From assembly GCA_035279405.1 (NCBI GenBank), contig DATEHU010000021.1, positions 1 through 64,000 on the forward strand: a DNA stretch of 64,000 nt, in the 5' to 3' direction. Origin of the DNA: Gammaproteobacteria bacterium. Its GTDB lineage: Bacteria > Pseudomonadota > Gammaproteobacteria > Natronospirales > REEB76. The notes beneath the pieces are model-generated. The model was not told the origin of the DNA. It saw only the letters and a list, made by a program, of their open reading frames with translations, and searched no databases. Below, one piece after another: positions 27,140 through 38,542 of this stretch. The position numbers and the translations under genes are program-made. Every line of letters begins with the position of its first letter. The stretch's first letter is position 1.

Positions 27140-27490
27140 ACGGATTTCTGGTCGCAAACAAGATGTTATGCACACCTGCTTGGCCGGCATGTCAGCCGTG
27201 GAACCCGAGAAATGTTCCGCAACCCGCAGGTTGCAGGCATATTATAACTTGTTGATTACAAAAGGTTTTATTCTTTGACCAAGAAATCACCATTTCAAGC
27301 CCAAGTGGAGAATCGCCGGGCTTGCCTGCGGGCGCTTTGATTTCATCCACAGACTTATCCACTGCTTTTGTGTACAAGCGCTTTTCATCCGCACAGTCAG
27401 CCTGTTAGACAGCACAGCCGAGACTCGAACTTACGAACGATGCGCAAGCACCTGTGCGAACGACGTAAGCCGTGAATCCCTTGGCCAAAC
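27140..27490. other. Intergenic region upstream of rpmE with DnaA-box-like words
   Basis: No coding sequence is recognised. It contains a hairpin GCAACC/GGTTGC (27219-27234) without a T-run, and two words one mismatch from the DnaA box TTATCCACA: TCATCCACA (27343-27351) and TTATCCACT (27355-27363). Two boxes alone do not make an origin. Confidence 0.3.
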
Positions 27491-27517
27491 TTGCCGCTAT
27501 GTGCGACGCGCGCTATG
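27491..27517 (+). promoter_or_regulatory. Possible rpmE promoter
   Basis: TTGCCG (27491-27496) and TATGAT (27512-27517), with a short 15-base spacer, 38 bases before the rpmE start. The -10 is good, the spacer is short. Confidence 0.35.
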
Positions 27518-27555
27518 ATGCGCGCCCTTCAAAACCGCCATACGCTCCGCTCAAC

Positions 27556-27765
27556 ATGAAGCCCGGCATCCACCCCGAGTACAAGGAAATCACCGTAACC
27601 TGCAGTTGCGGCAACAGTTTTGTCACGCGCTCGACGCTTGGCCGCGATCTGCGCGTCGAGGTGTGCTCTCAATGTCACCCGTTCTTCACGGGCAAACAGA
27701 AAATCGTGGATACAGCCGGCCGCGTGGACAAATTCCGCAAGAAGTACGCGCATAAGTCGGCCTGA
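27556..27765 (+). CDS. rpmE: 50S ribosomal protein bL31, zinc-binding type
   Basis: 69 residues from ATG 27556. The sequence [20 protein letters not shown] with the later [16 protein letters not shown] gives four cysteines in the C+ form of bL31, which binds zinc. Under zinc starvation this form is often exchanged for a cysteine-free paralogue; none is in this window. The frame is open upstream to 27472, but those residues do not belong to the family. Confidence 0.96.
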   Translation: MKPGIHPEYKEITVTCSCGNSFVTRSTLGRDLRVEVCSQCHPFFTGKQKIVDTAGRVDKFRKKYAHKSA

Positions 27766-27846
27766 CGTTTCAGCTAGCCGCATCCACAAGGACTCGGATC
27801 CCACCGGGGGATTGTGACCCGGGGTCAGAAGGCGGCCAACCCGCGG

Positions 27847-27855
27847 TGTTATACT
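27847..27855 (+). promoter_or_regulatory. Extended -10 promoter upstream of gltA
   Basis: TG-T-TATACT at 27847-27855 forms an extended -10 with no good -35. It would give a leader of about 175 bases before the citrate synthase ATG. Confidence 0.4.
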
Positions 27856-28036
27856 TTTCGCGCCCGACCTGACCGGAACTGCGGAACCTGAAGTCGCCGA
27901 GCGCGAACCCGTTCCTCCTTACTTCAGCCATTTTCAGGACTTGAACCTGCCCTTCCGGGGGCTTCGCTTTGGGTGCTGTGTCGGCGGCTTATGTCGAGTC
28001 CGCGACCCCGAAACGCCGGATTTCTGGAGAACCCGC

Positions 28037-29332
28037 ATGCACAACAAAATCTGCAAGCTCAGTGGCCCTGGCGGCAAATCGAGCGAGCTGCCACTGCGCG
28101 AGGGCACCCTCGGCCCCGCCACGCTCGATATCGCCACGCTGTACAAGGATCAGGGGATTTTCACCTTTGACCCGGGTTTTGTGTCCACCGCCAGTTGTGA
28201 AAGCCGGATCACCTTCATCGACGGCGAGCACGGAGTACTCCTGTACCGCGGTTACCCCATCGAACAGCTCGCGGAAAAGAGCAGCTTCCTCGAAGCGGCC
28301 TATCTGCTGCTGTACGGGGAACTGCCGATGAAACCGCAACTCGACGGTTTTACCGACAGCATCTGCCGACATTCCATGGTGAACGAGGCGGTCCTGCGGT
28401 TTTTCAGCGGCTTTCATTACGACGCGCATCCGATGGCCATGATGACGGCGGTGGTGGGGTCACTTTCGGCCTTCTACCACGACTCGACCGACATCCATAA
28501 CGCCCGGCATCGGGAAATCTTCGCCCATCGCATTATTGCCAAGCTGCCGACGCTTGCGGCCGCGGTATACAGACACAGCACCGGCCAGCCTTTCACGTAC
28601 CCGCGCAATGACTTGGGCTATTGCGCCAATTTCCTGCACATGCTGTTTGCCGTCCCGGCCGAGCCCTATCACGTCAACCCGGTAGCCGCCAAAGCACTCG
28701 ATCTTCTGTTTCTCTTGCATGCCGACCATGAACAGAATGCCAGTACCTCGACCGTGCGCCTGGCGGGCAGTTCCGGCACCAATCCGTACGCGGCCATCGC
28801 GGCCGGCATCGCCTGCCTGTGGGGTCCGGCCCACGGAGGCGCCAACGAGGCGGTGCTTAACATGCTGAGGGAAATCGGCGATGTGAAGAACATCGGCAAA
28901 ACCATCGCCAAAGCCAAGGACCGGGACTCGGGATTCCGTCTCATGGGCTTCGGCCATCGCGTTTACAAGAACTACGATCCGCGCGCCAAGATCATCCGTG
29001 CCACCTGCCACGAGGTGCTGGAGAAACTCGGCCGCGCCGACGATCCGCAGCTCGAGCTTGCCATGCGCCTGGAGGAAATCGCCCTCAAAGACGAGTACTT
29101 CATCGAGAAAAAGCTCTACCCGAACGTGGACTTCTACTCCGGAATCATTTACCGCGCGCTCGGAATCCCGCTGCACATGATGACCGTGATGTTTGCCGTC
29201 GCCCGCACCGTCGGATGGGTAGCACACTGGCAGGAAATGATCGCCGACCCGCACATGAAAATCGGCCGTCCACGCCAGCTGTATACCGGTGCCACCCAGC
29301 GCGAATTCGTAGCCATCGAAAAACGCAAGTAA
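28037..29332 (+). CDS. gltA: Citrate synthase (type II, hexameric)
   Basis: 431 residues from ATG 28037 (GGAGA ahead of it). Condenses oxaloacetate and acetyl-CoA, the entry step of the TCA cycle. Key segments: [15 protein letters not shown] (first His), [12 protein letters not shown] (second His), [14 protein letters not shown] and DFYSGIIY (catalytic Asp). The length and N-terminal domain fit the NADH-sensitive gammaproteobacterial type. The frame continues 32 codons upstream without family similarity. Confidence 0.96.
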   Translation: MHNKICKLSGPGGKSSELPLREGTLGPATLDIATLYKDQGIFTFDPGFVSTASCESRITFIDGEHGVLLYRGYPIEQLAEKSSFLEAAYLLLYGELPMKPQLDGFTDSICRHSMVNEAVLRFFSGFHYDAHPMAMMTAVVGSLSAFYHDSTDIHNARHREIFAHRIIAKLPTLAAAVYRHSTGQPFTYPRNDLGYCANFLHMLFAVPAEPYHVNPVAAKALDLLFLLHADHEQNASTSTVRLAGSSGTNPYAAIAAGIACLWGPAHGGANEAVLNMLREIGDVKNIGKTIAKAKDRDSGFRLMGFGHRVYKNYDPRAKIIRATCHEVLEKLGRADDPQLELAMRLEEIALKDEYFIEKKLYPNVDFYSGIIYRALGIPLHMMTVMFAVARTVGWVAHWQEMIADPHMKIGRPRQLYTGATQREFVAIEKRK

Positions 29333-29406
29333 TTCCCTGCGGTTAGCCGGGTGCAACGACCAAGCACACTTCCGTCAGTCGTCCGGCGGCGTAAACCGGC
29401 GCGGGG

Positions 29407-29485
29407 CTAGGGATTTACGGCCAGCAGCGCATCCAGGTCCCGCAGCGAACCCCGCTTCATCGGTTTGCCGTCCACGGGGTGAGCC
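29407..29485 (-). pseudogene. Duplicated 3' end of the neighbouring gene (fragment)
   Basis: On the minus strand this reads PVDGKPMKRGSLRDLDALLA followed by VNP and a stop (29409-29407). It nearly equals the C-terminus of the gene at 29569-30186 (PVDGKPMKRGTLRDLDILLA). About 59 bases (29421-29479 versus 29583-29641) match with ten differences, 162 bases apart. No start or body of a gene is found upstream, so it is a remnant of a partial tandem duplication or of a lost paralogue. Confidence 0.7.
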
Positions 29486-29568
29486 GCGAGAGCGGCGAAC
29501 GACCGGCCAGGACGGCCCCGGGCTGGTCGACACACCAGGGATGGTTGAACCAAGAACGCTGCCAAGCG

Positions 29569-30186
29569 CTAATCCGTGGAGGCAAGCAGAATATCAAGGT
29601 CGCGGAGCGTACCCCGCTTCATGGGTTTGCCGTCCACGGGACTATTAGGCGCCTCCCGTATACCGTCCACTTTGAACACCGTGAGCTCCACCGGCGTGTC
29701 GCCGGCCAGGAAGCGGTACATCGGGTATGTGCGCTGTACGCCGGCACCGAACCGGAGTTTGCGCGCAGAGACCTCGTAGGGAATCTGCTTGTCCATGAGG
29801 AAAATCGCTACCTGCTCGGGCGGGTCGCTGAACACATGCAGGTAGATGATGGCGTGGCGATCGGCGGTGCCGCTCAACACCGGCCCCACCAGGCGCGCCT
29901 CGAAGCCGTTGAGCATGCGCATGGCCTCGCGTGCGGTCTCGCGCAGCCGGCGCAGACTTGCAGGCTGGGACGCGGCGTGAAACAGGCGCTGGCGTTCGAC
30001 GAGCGCCGCTTCCACTTCCAAATTGGTGGGCATGGGCAGGTGGCGGGTATCGAATCCCAGGCGTGCGGCCGCCTTGTGCTTGGCGACACGGAAGTCGCGC
30101 ACAGCTTCTTCGGACATGATGCGGGCGGCTTCCTGTGCCAGCACATGCCGCGATTCATGCGTGTGCGGCGCAGCGCGTCGAGTCAT
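29569..30186 (-). CDS. Conserved hypothetical protein
   Basis: 205 residues, soluble, no signal peptide or membrane segment. The N-terminal half is helical and charged (R-A-A-R-I-M-type repeats). The middle has GFEARLVGPVLSGTADRHAIIYLHVFSD, and the end VDGKPMKRGTLRDLDILLASTD. The 'G...VGPVL.G.A..H..I.L..F.D' run is faintly like a nucleotidyltransferase fold, but I would not assign that. It lies between gltA and mrcA, with 42 bases to the mrcA stop. A duplicated copy of its 3' end lies just downstream. Confidence 0.75.
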   Translation of the reverse strand: MTRRAAPHTHESRHVLAQEAARIMSEEAVRDFRVAKHKAAARLGFDTRHLPMPTNLEVEAALVERQRLFHAASQPASLRRLRETAREAMRMLNGFEARLVGPVLSGTADRHAIIYLHVFSDPPEQVAIFLMDKQIPYEVSARKLRFGAGVQRTYPMYRFLAGDTPVELTVFKVDGIREAPNSPVDGKPMKRGTLRDLDILLASTD

Positions 30187-30228
30187 TGAGCGGTGTTGGG
30201 TGGCGGTGCCGGGAAGATTAACATGGTC

Positions 30229-32646
30229 TCAGAAGATATCGTTGCCGTTGGCCTGTTTCTTGGGCGGCGCCTTGGGCGGCAGATGGCCGGCGATGAAATA
30301 CTCGAAGATCGAGCCAGGATCGTTGGCGCCCGCGAGCAGTCCGGTTTTGGGATCAATACGCGCCTGCACGATGCCGGGCGGCTCAAGAAACGGAAGTTGC
30401 GGCACGTCCTGCAGCGCCGGGCCCATGAAGTCCATCCAGATGGGCAGCGCCGCTTTGGCGCCCTGCTCGCCGTCCCCCAAGGACTGCGACGGCTGGTCGT
30501 TGCCGACCCACACCACCGTCACAATGTCGTTGTTGTAGCCGTCGAACCACGCGTTGGACCAATCATTGCTGGTACCGGTCTTGCCGGCCAGATCATCGCG
30601 GCCCAGGCTGGACACCGCGGCGCCGGTACCGAACTGCACCACGCTTTGCAGCATGTTGGTCATGAGCCAGGCATTTTGCGGGGTAATTGCCTGCGGTGCG
30701 AATTGCGGCATCTGCGGCGGCAGGGCGCTCGCAGCAGCGCTGGTGGCGGCAGCCGGAGCGGGCACCGAAGTCGCGCCGGTGCTGGCCACACTGCAACTGT
30801 CGCAGGCAACCTGGGGATTGGCTTCGAATAGCGCGTGTCCGGAACCATCCACGATGCGCTGGATGTAATACGGTGTGACGCGGAATCCGTGATTGGCGAA
30901 TACCGCGTAACCCCGCGCCATTTCCAGTGGCGTGAGGTTGGCGCTGCCGAGCGCGAGCGTGAGATTGTCCGGCAGGTCCGTGGCATCAAAACCGAATTTG
31001 GTCGCGTAGTTGATTGCGTACGGCACGCCAATCTGCTGCAACACGCGAATCGATGCCAGATTGAGCGAGTGTGCCAGTGCCAGGCGCAGGCGCGTGGGTC
31101 CGCCGAATTCCTTTTCATAATTCTGCGGCCGCCAGATATTGGCAAGCGCCGGATCCTGCACCACCACCGGCGCGTCATTGACCACGGTCGCCGGAGTCAG
31201 GCCGTCTTCAAGCGCGGCGGAATAATAGAACGGCTTGAATGAGGAGCCTGGTTGGCGCTTGGCCTGCACCGCACGGTCGAACTTGCTTTGACCAAAATCG
31301 AAGCCGCCCACCAGGGCGGCAATCGCGCCGTCAAAGGGATCCAGGCACACCAGCGCGCCCTGGGCCGCGGGAATCTGCGCCAGCGACCAAGTACCGTCGG
31401 CCGCGCGTTGGAGGTACACGATATCGCCGCGCTTGAGAATGTCGGCCGTGCTCTTTGGCGCCGCACCGGTGGTGTTGACATTCAGATAACGCCGCGCCCA
31501 TTTGAGACCGTCCCAATTGACGCTTACCAGCCCCGCGCCGTCGGCGTAAAACTGCGCACTCTGGTTTTCGAGCGTTACGGCGACGGCCGGATACAGACCT
31601 CCGACGTGCGGCTGATTGGCAACCAGCTTGGCCCAATCAGCCGGTCCGCCTGCCGGTGGCAGATCCACATGGGCTACCGCGCCGCGCCAACCGTGACGCC
31701 GGTCATAGGCAATCAGCCCCTCACGCACCGCCTGGACCGCCAGCGGCTGCAGGCGGCTGTCGACGGTGGTAACCACGGAATAGCCCGCGGTGTAGGCATC
31801 GTCGCCGTACTTGTTGACCATGTAATCGCGGACCATTTCGGCGAGATACGGGGCATTCACCGTGGCCGTGGGCTCGTGGTAAGAGGCGGTCATGGGCGCT
31901 GCAATGGCCTCCTGATACTGCGCCTGGGTGATGTAGCCATCCGCCTGCATGCGTCCAAGCACATAGCTGCGGCGCGCCAGCGCACGTTGCGGATCGATCA
32001 GGGGATTGGCGGTGGACGGCGCCTGCGGCAGGCCGGCGATCATGGCGGCTTGGGCCAATGTTAGATGATTGACGTCGGTGCCGTAATACACCTCCGCCGC
32101 CGCCCCCACCCCGTAGGCACGGTTACCCAGAAATATCTTGTTGAGATATAGATCGAGGATGTCCTGCTTGCTCAGTTCGCGCTCGATCTTGAGCGCCAGG
32201 AATACTTCCTTGAGCTTGCGGGTGTAGGTCTTCTGGCGGGTCAGGAAAAAGTTGCGTGCCACCTGCATGGTGATGGTGCCGCCGCCTTCGGTTTTCTGAC
32301 CGGTCAGCGCCAGGTGGACGCCGGCGCGCAGCAGGCCGCGCACGCTCACTCCGGGGTGATCCCAGTAGTGCTCATCCTCGGCGGCGATGAACGCATTGAC
32401 CACCAGCGGGGGGATCTGGTCGTAGGCCAGGGGAATGCGGCGTTTCTCGCCGTAGACCGCGAGCAGCTCCCCGTCGCGGCTGTAGACCCGCAGGGGGACC
32501 TGTAAATGGATTTCCTTGAGCACCGCTACAGGGGGCAGGCTGGGCGCGACCACCAGATAGGCGATTATTATCGCCAGAACCCCCAACCCGCAGAGGGCTG
32601 CGAGTGCCCCGAGCCCAATATATAGTGTTTTCAGTGACCGTTTCAC
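30229..32646 (-). CDS. mrcA: Penicillin-binding protein 1A (bifunctional peptidoglycan synthase)
   Basis: 805 residues from a GTG. An N-terminal membrane anchor (about 9-33) is followed by a glycosyltransferase 51 domain with the catalytic EDEHYWDHPGV and GGGTITMQVARN. An OB-like insert follows, then a transpeptidase with PGSSFKPF (nucleophile Ser, SxxK), SLN (SLNLAS) and KTGTS (AGKTGTSND). It polymerises and cross-links peptidoglycan. A low-complexity Ala/Pro/Ser loop (about 640-660) lies between SLN and KTGTS. Divergent from pilM, the classical ponA/mrcA-pilM arrangement. Confidence 0.95.
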   Translation of the reverse strand: MKRSLKTLYIGLGALAALCGLGVLAIIIAYLVVAPSLPPVAVLKEIHLQVPLRVYSRDGELLAVYGEKRRIPLAYDQIPPLVVNAFIAAEDEHYWDHPGVSVRGLLRAGVHLALTGQKTEGGGTITMQVARNFFLTRQKTYTRKLKEVFLALKIERELSKQDILDLYLNKIFLGNRAYGVGAAAEVYYGTDVNHLTLAQAAMIAGLPQAPSTANPLIDPQRALARRSYVLGRMQADGYITQAQYQEAIAAPMTASYHEPTATVNAPYLAEMVRDYMVNKYGDDAYTAGYSVVTTVDSRLQPLAVQAVREGLIAYDRRHGWRGAVAHVDLPPAGGPADWAKLVANQPHVGGLYPAVAVTLENQSAQFYADGAGLVSVNWDGLKWARRYLNVNTTGAAPKSTADILKRGDIVYLQRAADGTWSLAQIPAAQGALVCLDPFDGAIAALVGGFDFGQSKFDRAVQAKRQPGSSFKPFYYSAALEDGLTPATVVNDAPVVVQDPALANIWRPQNYEKEFGGPTRLRLALAHSLNLASIRVLQQIGVPYAINYATKFGFDATDLPDNLTLALGSANLTPLEMARGYAVFANHGFRVTPYYIQRIVDGSGHALFEANPQVACDSCSVASTGATSVPAPAAATSAAASALPPQMPQFAPQAITPQNAWLMTNMLQSVVQFGTGAAVSSLGRDDLAGKTGTSNDWSNAWFDGYNNDIVTVVWVGNDQPSQSLGDGEQGAKAALPIWMDFMGPALQDVPQLPFLEPPGIVQARIDPKTGLLAGANDPGSIFEYFIAGHLPPKAPPKKQANGNDIF

Positions 32647-32715
32647 ACTTTTCGACCGTTCATTCCAAGGTGCCGGACCCGGGGGACAGGCTGTGCATAA
32701 GGATAAAAACTATAT

Positions 32716-32743
32716 TTGATTTAATCATTTGTTGATATATATT
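32716..32743 (+). promoter_or_regulatory. Promoter of the pilMNOPQ operon
   Basis: TTGATT (32716-32721), 16 bases, TATATT (32738-32743), in an A+T-rich patch between divergent mrcA and pilM. The expected leader is about 67 bases to the pilM GTG. Confidence 0.5.
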
Positions 32744-32816
32744 GAAGCTGGGCCTTAAGACATGGGGCCGGCTTCGGGGGCCGGAAACCAAGGGTAACTG
32801 GAAAGGACATGCAAAC

Positions 32817-33899
32817 GTGTTAGACGGGCTGTTCAAGCGTGCGTCCAAGCCCCTCGTGGGAATCGACATCAGCACTTCCTCGGTGAAGCTGATCGAGCTT
32901 TCCAAGACCGGCAATGACTTCAAGGTGGAAGCCTTTGGCGCCGAGGCCATGCCGCTCAATGCTATCACCGACAAGGTCATCATGGACCTGGACGCGGTGA
33001 GCGATGCGGTGAAAAAGGTGGTGCGGCGCGCCGGCCCTCACACCCGGCAGGCGGCGGTGGCAGTCGGCGGTCAGGTCATGACCAAGACCATCCAGATGCC
33101 GGCTTCGCTGTCCGACAAGGACTTGGGCGAACAGATCGAACTGCAGGCCGATCAGTTCATCTCCCAGCCGCTAAACGAAGTTGCCTTTGATTACGAAATT
33201 CTGGGCGTCTCCAAGACCGATAAGGAATTGATGGACGTGCTGCTGGTGGCCGCGCGCCGCGAAAACATCGAAAAGCTGCAGGCGGTTCTGGAAATTGCGG
33301 GCATGAATGCCTCGGTGATCGACGTCGAAGTGTACGCCGTGGAAAACGCCAGCAAATTGATTTCCTATCAGATGGTGGATGAAGGCATTGACCGTACCGT
33401 CGGCTTGGTGGATTTCGGCGCGGCCACAACCACCTTCACGGTGCTGCACAACCGCCGCATCATCTACAGCTACAACACGGATTTTGGCGGCAAACAACTT
33501 ACCGACGAAATCATGAAACATTACGGCCTCACCTACGAGGAGGCCAGCAACGCCAAGAAAGAGGGCGGTCTGCCCAACAATTACAAGGTCGAGATCCTGG
33601 ATCCGTTCGTGGACGACATGGCGCAGGCGGTCAACCGCTCGCTGCAGTTTTACCAATCGTCCAGCAGCGACCACCAGCACCTCGACCAGATTGTGCTGTG
33701 TGGCGGATGCGCCTCCATACCTGGCGCTGCGGAACGTGTCTCCAGCAAGCTCAACACCCCCACGGTGATTTGCAATCCGTTCGGCCGGATGAAGCTGACA
33801 TCGCGGGCGAAATCGCAATACGTGGAGAACATGGCGGCTTCATTGCTGGTGGCCTGTGGACTGGCCCTGAGGAGCTTCGACAAGCATGCCAAGTATTAA
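32817..33899 (+). CDS. pilM: Type IV pilus inner-membrane assembly protein PilM
   Basis: 360 residues starting at GTG 32817, with GGAAAGGA upstream. PilM is a cytoplasmic actin-like (FtsA-like) ATP-binding protein that docks on the PilN tail. Signatures: VGIDISTSSVKLIELS near residue 14, VDFGAATTTFTVLHN (phosphate loop) and VLCGGCASIPG. It overlaps pilN by 14 bases. The frame extends upstream to 32742, but PilM homology begins at LDGLFKR. Confidence 0.95.
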   Translation: MLDGLFKRASKPLVGIDISTSSVKLIELSKTGNDFKVEAFGAEAMPLNAITDKVIMDLDAVSDAVKKVVRRAGPHTRQAAVAVGGQVMTKTIQMPASLSDKDLGEQIELQADQFISQPLNEVAFDYEILGVSKTDKELMDVLLVAARRENIEKLQAVLEIAGMNASVIDVEVYAVENASKLISYQMVDEGIDRTVGLVDFGAATTTFTVLHNRRIIYSYNTDFGGKQLTDEIMKHYGLTYEEASNAKKEGGLPNNYKVEILDPFVDDMAQAVNRSLQFYQSSSSDHQHLDQIVLCGGCASIPGAAERVSSKLNTPTVICNPFGRMKLTSRAKSQYVENMAASLLVACGLALRSFDKHAKY

Positions 33900-34503
33900 C
33901 CTGCTCCCCTGGCGTGAAGAACGCCGCAAAGCCCGCCAACGGACTTTTCAGACACGGCTGGTGATGGCCGTGGTCGTGGCTGTTGTCGTGCTCATTCTTT
34001 GGTGGCTCGGACTGAGCAGCGCGATATCCAACCAGAACGAACGCAACGCCTATCTCGGCGACCAGATCAAGCTGGTTGACAAGCAGATTGCCACCATCAA
34101 GACGCTGCAGCAGCAAAAAGCCCAGATGCTGGCGCGCATGAACATCATCCAGCAACTGCAGGCCAGCCGCCTGGCGGTCGTGCACCTGTTCGACCAATTG
34201 GTCAAGACCCTGCCGGCCGGTGTGTATCTCACGCAGGTCTCGCAGAGCGGCAGCGAACTCACCATCGAAGGTGTTGCCGAGTCCAGCGCGCGGGTTTCCA
34301 CCTACATGCGCAATATTGACGCTTCGGCGTGGATGACCGATCCGAATCTCAAGGTGGTGCAAAAAGACACACGCATTGATTTCGGGGCACGTGCCCAGCA
34401 GTTCACCTTGACTGCCAAGGCGTTGGACAGCGCCAAAGATTCAAATTTGCCGGGCGCCGGTACAACGGCCAGCGCCACGACTGCCGCAGGTAACCGCTTA
34501 TGA
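33886..34503 (+). CDS. pilN: Type IV pilus protein PilN
   Basis: 205 residues. The N-terminal INLLPWREERR is the conserved PilM-binding tail. One membrane helix (about 24-44) follows, then a periplasmic coiled coil (48-80) and a ferredoxin-like domain. PilN pairs with PilO to link the inner-membrane platform to PilP. The C-terminus is Ala/Thr-rich. Overlaps pilM and, by four bases, pilO. Confidence 0.95.
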   Translation: MPSINLLPWREERRKARQRTFQTRLVMAVVVAVVVLILWWLGLSSAISNQNERNAYLGDQIKLVDKQIATIKTLQQQKAQMLARMNIIQQLQASRLAVVHLFDQLVKTLPAGVYLTQVSQSGSELTIEGVAESSARVSTYMRNIDASAWMTDPNLKVVQKDTRIDFGARAQQFTLTAKALDSAKDSNLPGAGTTASATTAAGNRL

Positions 34504-35153
34504 AACTGGCGGATCTCGGGAACTTAAACCTCAACGAACTCCGCAACCTGGATTTCCGCAATCCCGGTGGCTGGCCCACGAGTGCGCGTGTAATTGCGTA
34601 CGTCGTAATCTTCATCGTGGTCATCGGGATTGGCTACTACTTCTGGCTCAGCGATGACCAGCAGCAACTGGCCCAGGGGCAACAGCAGGAACAAAAGCTG
34701 CGCACGGAATTCAAGGAGAAGGCCGCAAAGGCCGCGAATCTGGATGAGTACCAGGCCCAACTGCAGCAGCTCACGCGCACGTTCAACACCCTCAAGCTGC
34801 AGCTGCCGGGCAAGACCGAGATCCCCAACGTGCTGCAGGACATCTCGCAAACCGCGCAGATTGACGGGCTCAAACAGAACCTGTTCAGGCCCGAGAACGA
34901 GGTCAAGAAGGACTTTTATGCAGAGGTGCCCATCCAGATCCAGCTCGAGGGCTCTTACCAGCAGTTTGGCAAATTTGTGAGTGACGTATCCGGGCTGCTG
35001 CGCATCGTGACCATCCACAACATCGGCATCAGACCGCAGGGCAGCGGCGCGACGGGCAACAATCTGGTGATGACACTCACGGCCAAGACCTATCGTTATC
35101 TGGAAGCCGACGAAGAAGTTGCCGCCAAACCCGCCAGGCAGGGCCGGCCATGA
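34500..35153 (+). CDS. pilO: Type IV pilus protein PilO
   Basis: 217 residues: cytoplasmic N-terminus with an NLNELRNLD repeat-like stretch, one membrane helix (about 30-48), a periplasmic coiled coil rich in Gln (56-100), and a C-terminal ferredoxin-like fold with the LSVDGSYQQFG-like segment (here LEGSYQQFGKFV). Forms heterodimers with PilN. ATGA overlaps at both ends show tight coupling. Confidence 0.95.
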   Translation: MKLADLGNLNLNELRNLDFRNPGGWPTSARVIAYVVIFIVVIGIGYYFWLSDDQQQLAQGQQQEQKLRTEFKEKAAKAANLDEYQAQLQQLTRTFNTLKLQLPGKTEIPNVLQDISQTAQIDGLKQNLFRPENEVKKDFYAEVPIQIQLEGSYQQFGKFVSDVSGLLRIVTIHNIGIRPQGSGATGNNLVMTLTAKTYRYLEADEEVAAKPARQGRP

Positions 35154-35713
35154 GCGCCGTGATTCGCGTGCGCAGTTTGACACCGGCCCGGCGGCTGGTC
35201 GTGGCTTGCCTGGCGCTGGCGGCCAGCGCACTGCTTTTGACCGGCTGCGGCGACCGCATGCAGGACCTGAAGCAGTACGTGGCCCAGACCAAGGCGCTGC
35301 GCGGTGGCCCCATTGCGCCGCTGCCGCAGATCAAGCCGATGCAAACCTTCACCTACGACGAAGCGAACCTGCGCTCACCCTTTGTGCCGGTGCTGCAGAA
35401 CTTCGCAAACTCCGGTATCAGCGGTAACGCCCGCGGCCTGCATCCGGACATCAATCGCCCGCGCCAATATCTGGAGCAGTTCCCGCTCGACAGCCTGAAG
35501 ATGATGGGCACGGTCACGTTGAAGGGTGCGATGGATGCGCTGATACGCGACGGCGACGGCGTCGTGCACCGCGTCACGGTGGGCAATTACATGGGGCAGA
35601 ATTTCGGCAAAATCGTCAAGATCAGCCAAGCAGGCCTGATTCTCCGGGAGATCGTACCGGATGGGCAAGGTGGCTGGACCGAACGCACGACAACCGTCCA
35701 GCTGGGCGGCTGA
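35150..35713 (+). CDS. pilP: Type IV pilus lipoprotein PilP
   Basis: 187 residues. The lipoprotein signal ends in the lipobox LLTGC at about residue 26, so it is anchored in the inner membrane and spans the periplasm to PilQ. Then an unstructured Pro-rich region (PIAPLPQIKP) and a beta domain with SLKMMGTVTL, VHRVTVGNYMGQNFGKI. Start overlaps pilO; pilQ starts 22 bases after its stop. Confidence 0.95.
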   Translation: MSAVIRVRSLTPARRLVVACLALAASALLLTGCGDRMQDLKQYVAQTKALRGGPIAPLPQIKPMQTFTYDEANLRSPFVPVLQNFANSGISGNARGLHPDINRPRQYLEQFPLDSLKMMGTVTLKGAMDALIRDGDGVVHRVTVGNYMGQNFGKIVKISQAGLILREIVPDGQGGWTERTTTVQLGG

Positions 35714-35735
35714 CTGGGAAGTGAGGCAAGCAATC

Positions 35736-37955
<2,220 letters not shown>

Positions 37956-37974
37956 TGAAGGTACGCGACCTCAG

Positions 37975-38523
37975 TTGCATGCCCAGATACCGGATCGTAT
38001 CTTTCTTGTCGGCCCCATGGGGGCCGGGAAAACCGCCATCGGGCGGGAACTCGCGCGCCGGCTGGGACGTGAATTTCTGGACAGCGACCAGGAAATCGAG
38101 CGACGCACCGGCGTTGATATCGCGCTGATTTTCGAGAAGGAAGGCGAAGCCGGTTTCCGCCGCCGCGAACGCCAGGTCATCGAGGAGCTCACCCGGCGTG
38201 AGCATATCGTGCTCGCTACCGGCGGCGGCGCGATACTGAACCCCGCAAACCGTGCCTGCCTGAAAAGCCGCGGCCTCGTGATTTACCTCAAAACCTCGAT
38301 CCCCCACCAGGTGGATCGTACCGGGCACACGGCACGACGCCCGCTGCTGGCCACACCGGACCGCGAGACGCGCCTGCGCGAACTCTTCGAGCAACGCCAA
38401 CCGCTTTACGAGGAACTGGCGCAGCTTACAATCAATACCGATCACGGCCGCGTCGCCGTGCTCGCGGCACAGATCCTGCAGGAACTGGAACAAGTCGCGA
38501 CGACACCCGCGCCAAGCCAGTGA
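37975..38523 (+). CDS. aroK: Shikimate kinase
   Basis: 182 residues if started at TTG 37975. It phosphorylates shikimate with ATP in the chorismate pathway. Motifs: FLVGPMGAGKTAIG (P-loop), DSDQEIE (shikimate/Mg), GFRRRE, and ATGGGAIL. No ATG or GTG precedes the P-loop in frame; the candidates are TTG 37975 or TTG 37945 inside pilQ. An ATG at 37955 is in another frame. The usual six to ten residues before the P-loop strand favour 37975. Followed by aroB, as in most gammaproteobacteria. Confidence 0.9.
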   Translation: MHAQIPDRIFLVGPMGAGKTAIGRELARRLGREFLDSDQEIERRTGVDIALIFEKEGEAGFRRRERQVIEELTRREHIVLATGGGAILNPANRACLKSRGLVIYLKTSIPHQVDRTGHTARRPLLATPDRETRLRELFEQRQPLYEELAQLTINTDHGRVAVLAAQILQELEQVATTPAPSQ

Positions 38524-38542
38524 GCACGGAGGAAACAGGCAG

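Noticed and set aside
27219-27234. GCAACC/GGTTGC hairpin as terminator of hemW-rof
   Set aside because: No T-run follows on either strand.
27410-27450. GACTCGAAC word resembling a tRNA T-loop
   Set aside because: No acceptor, anticodon or D stems can be drawn around it on either strand.
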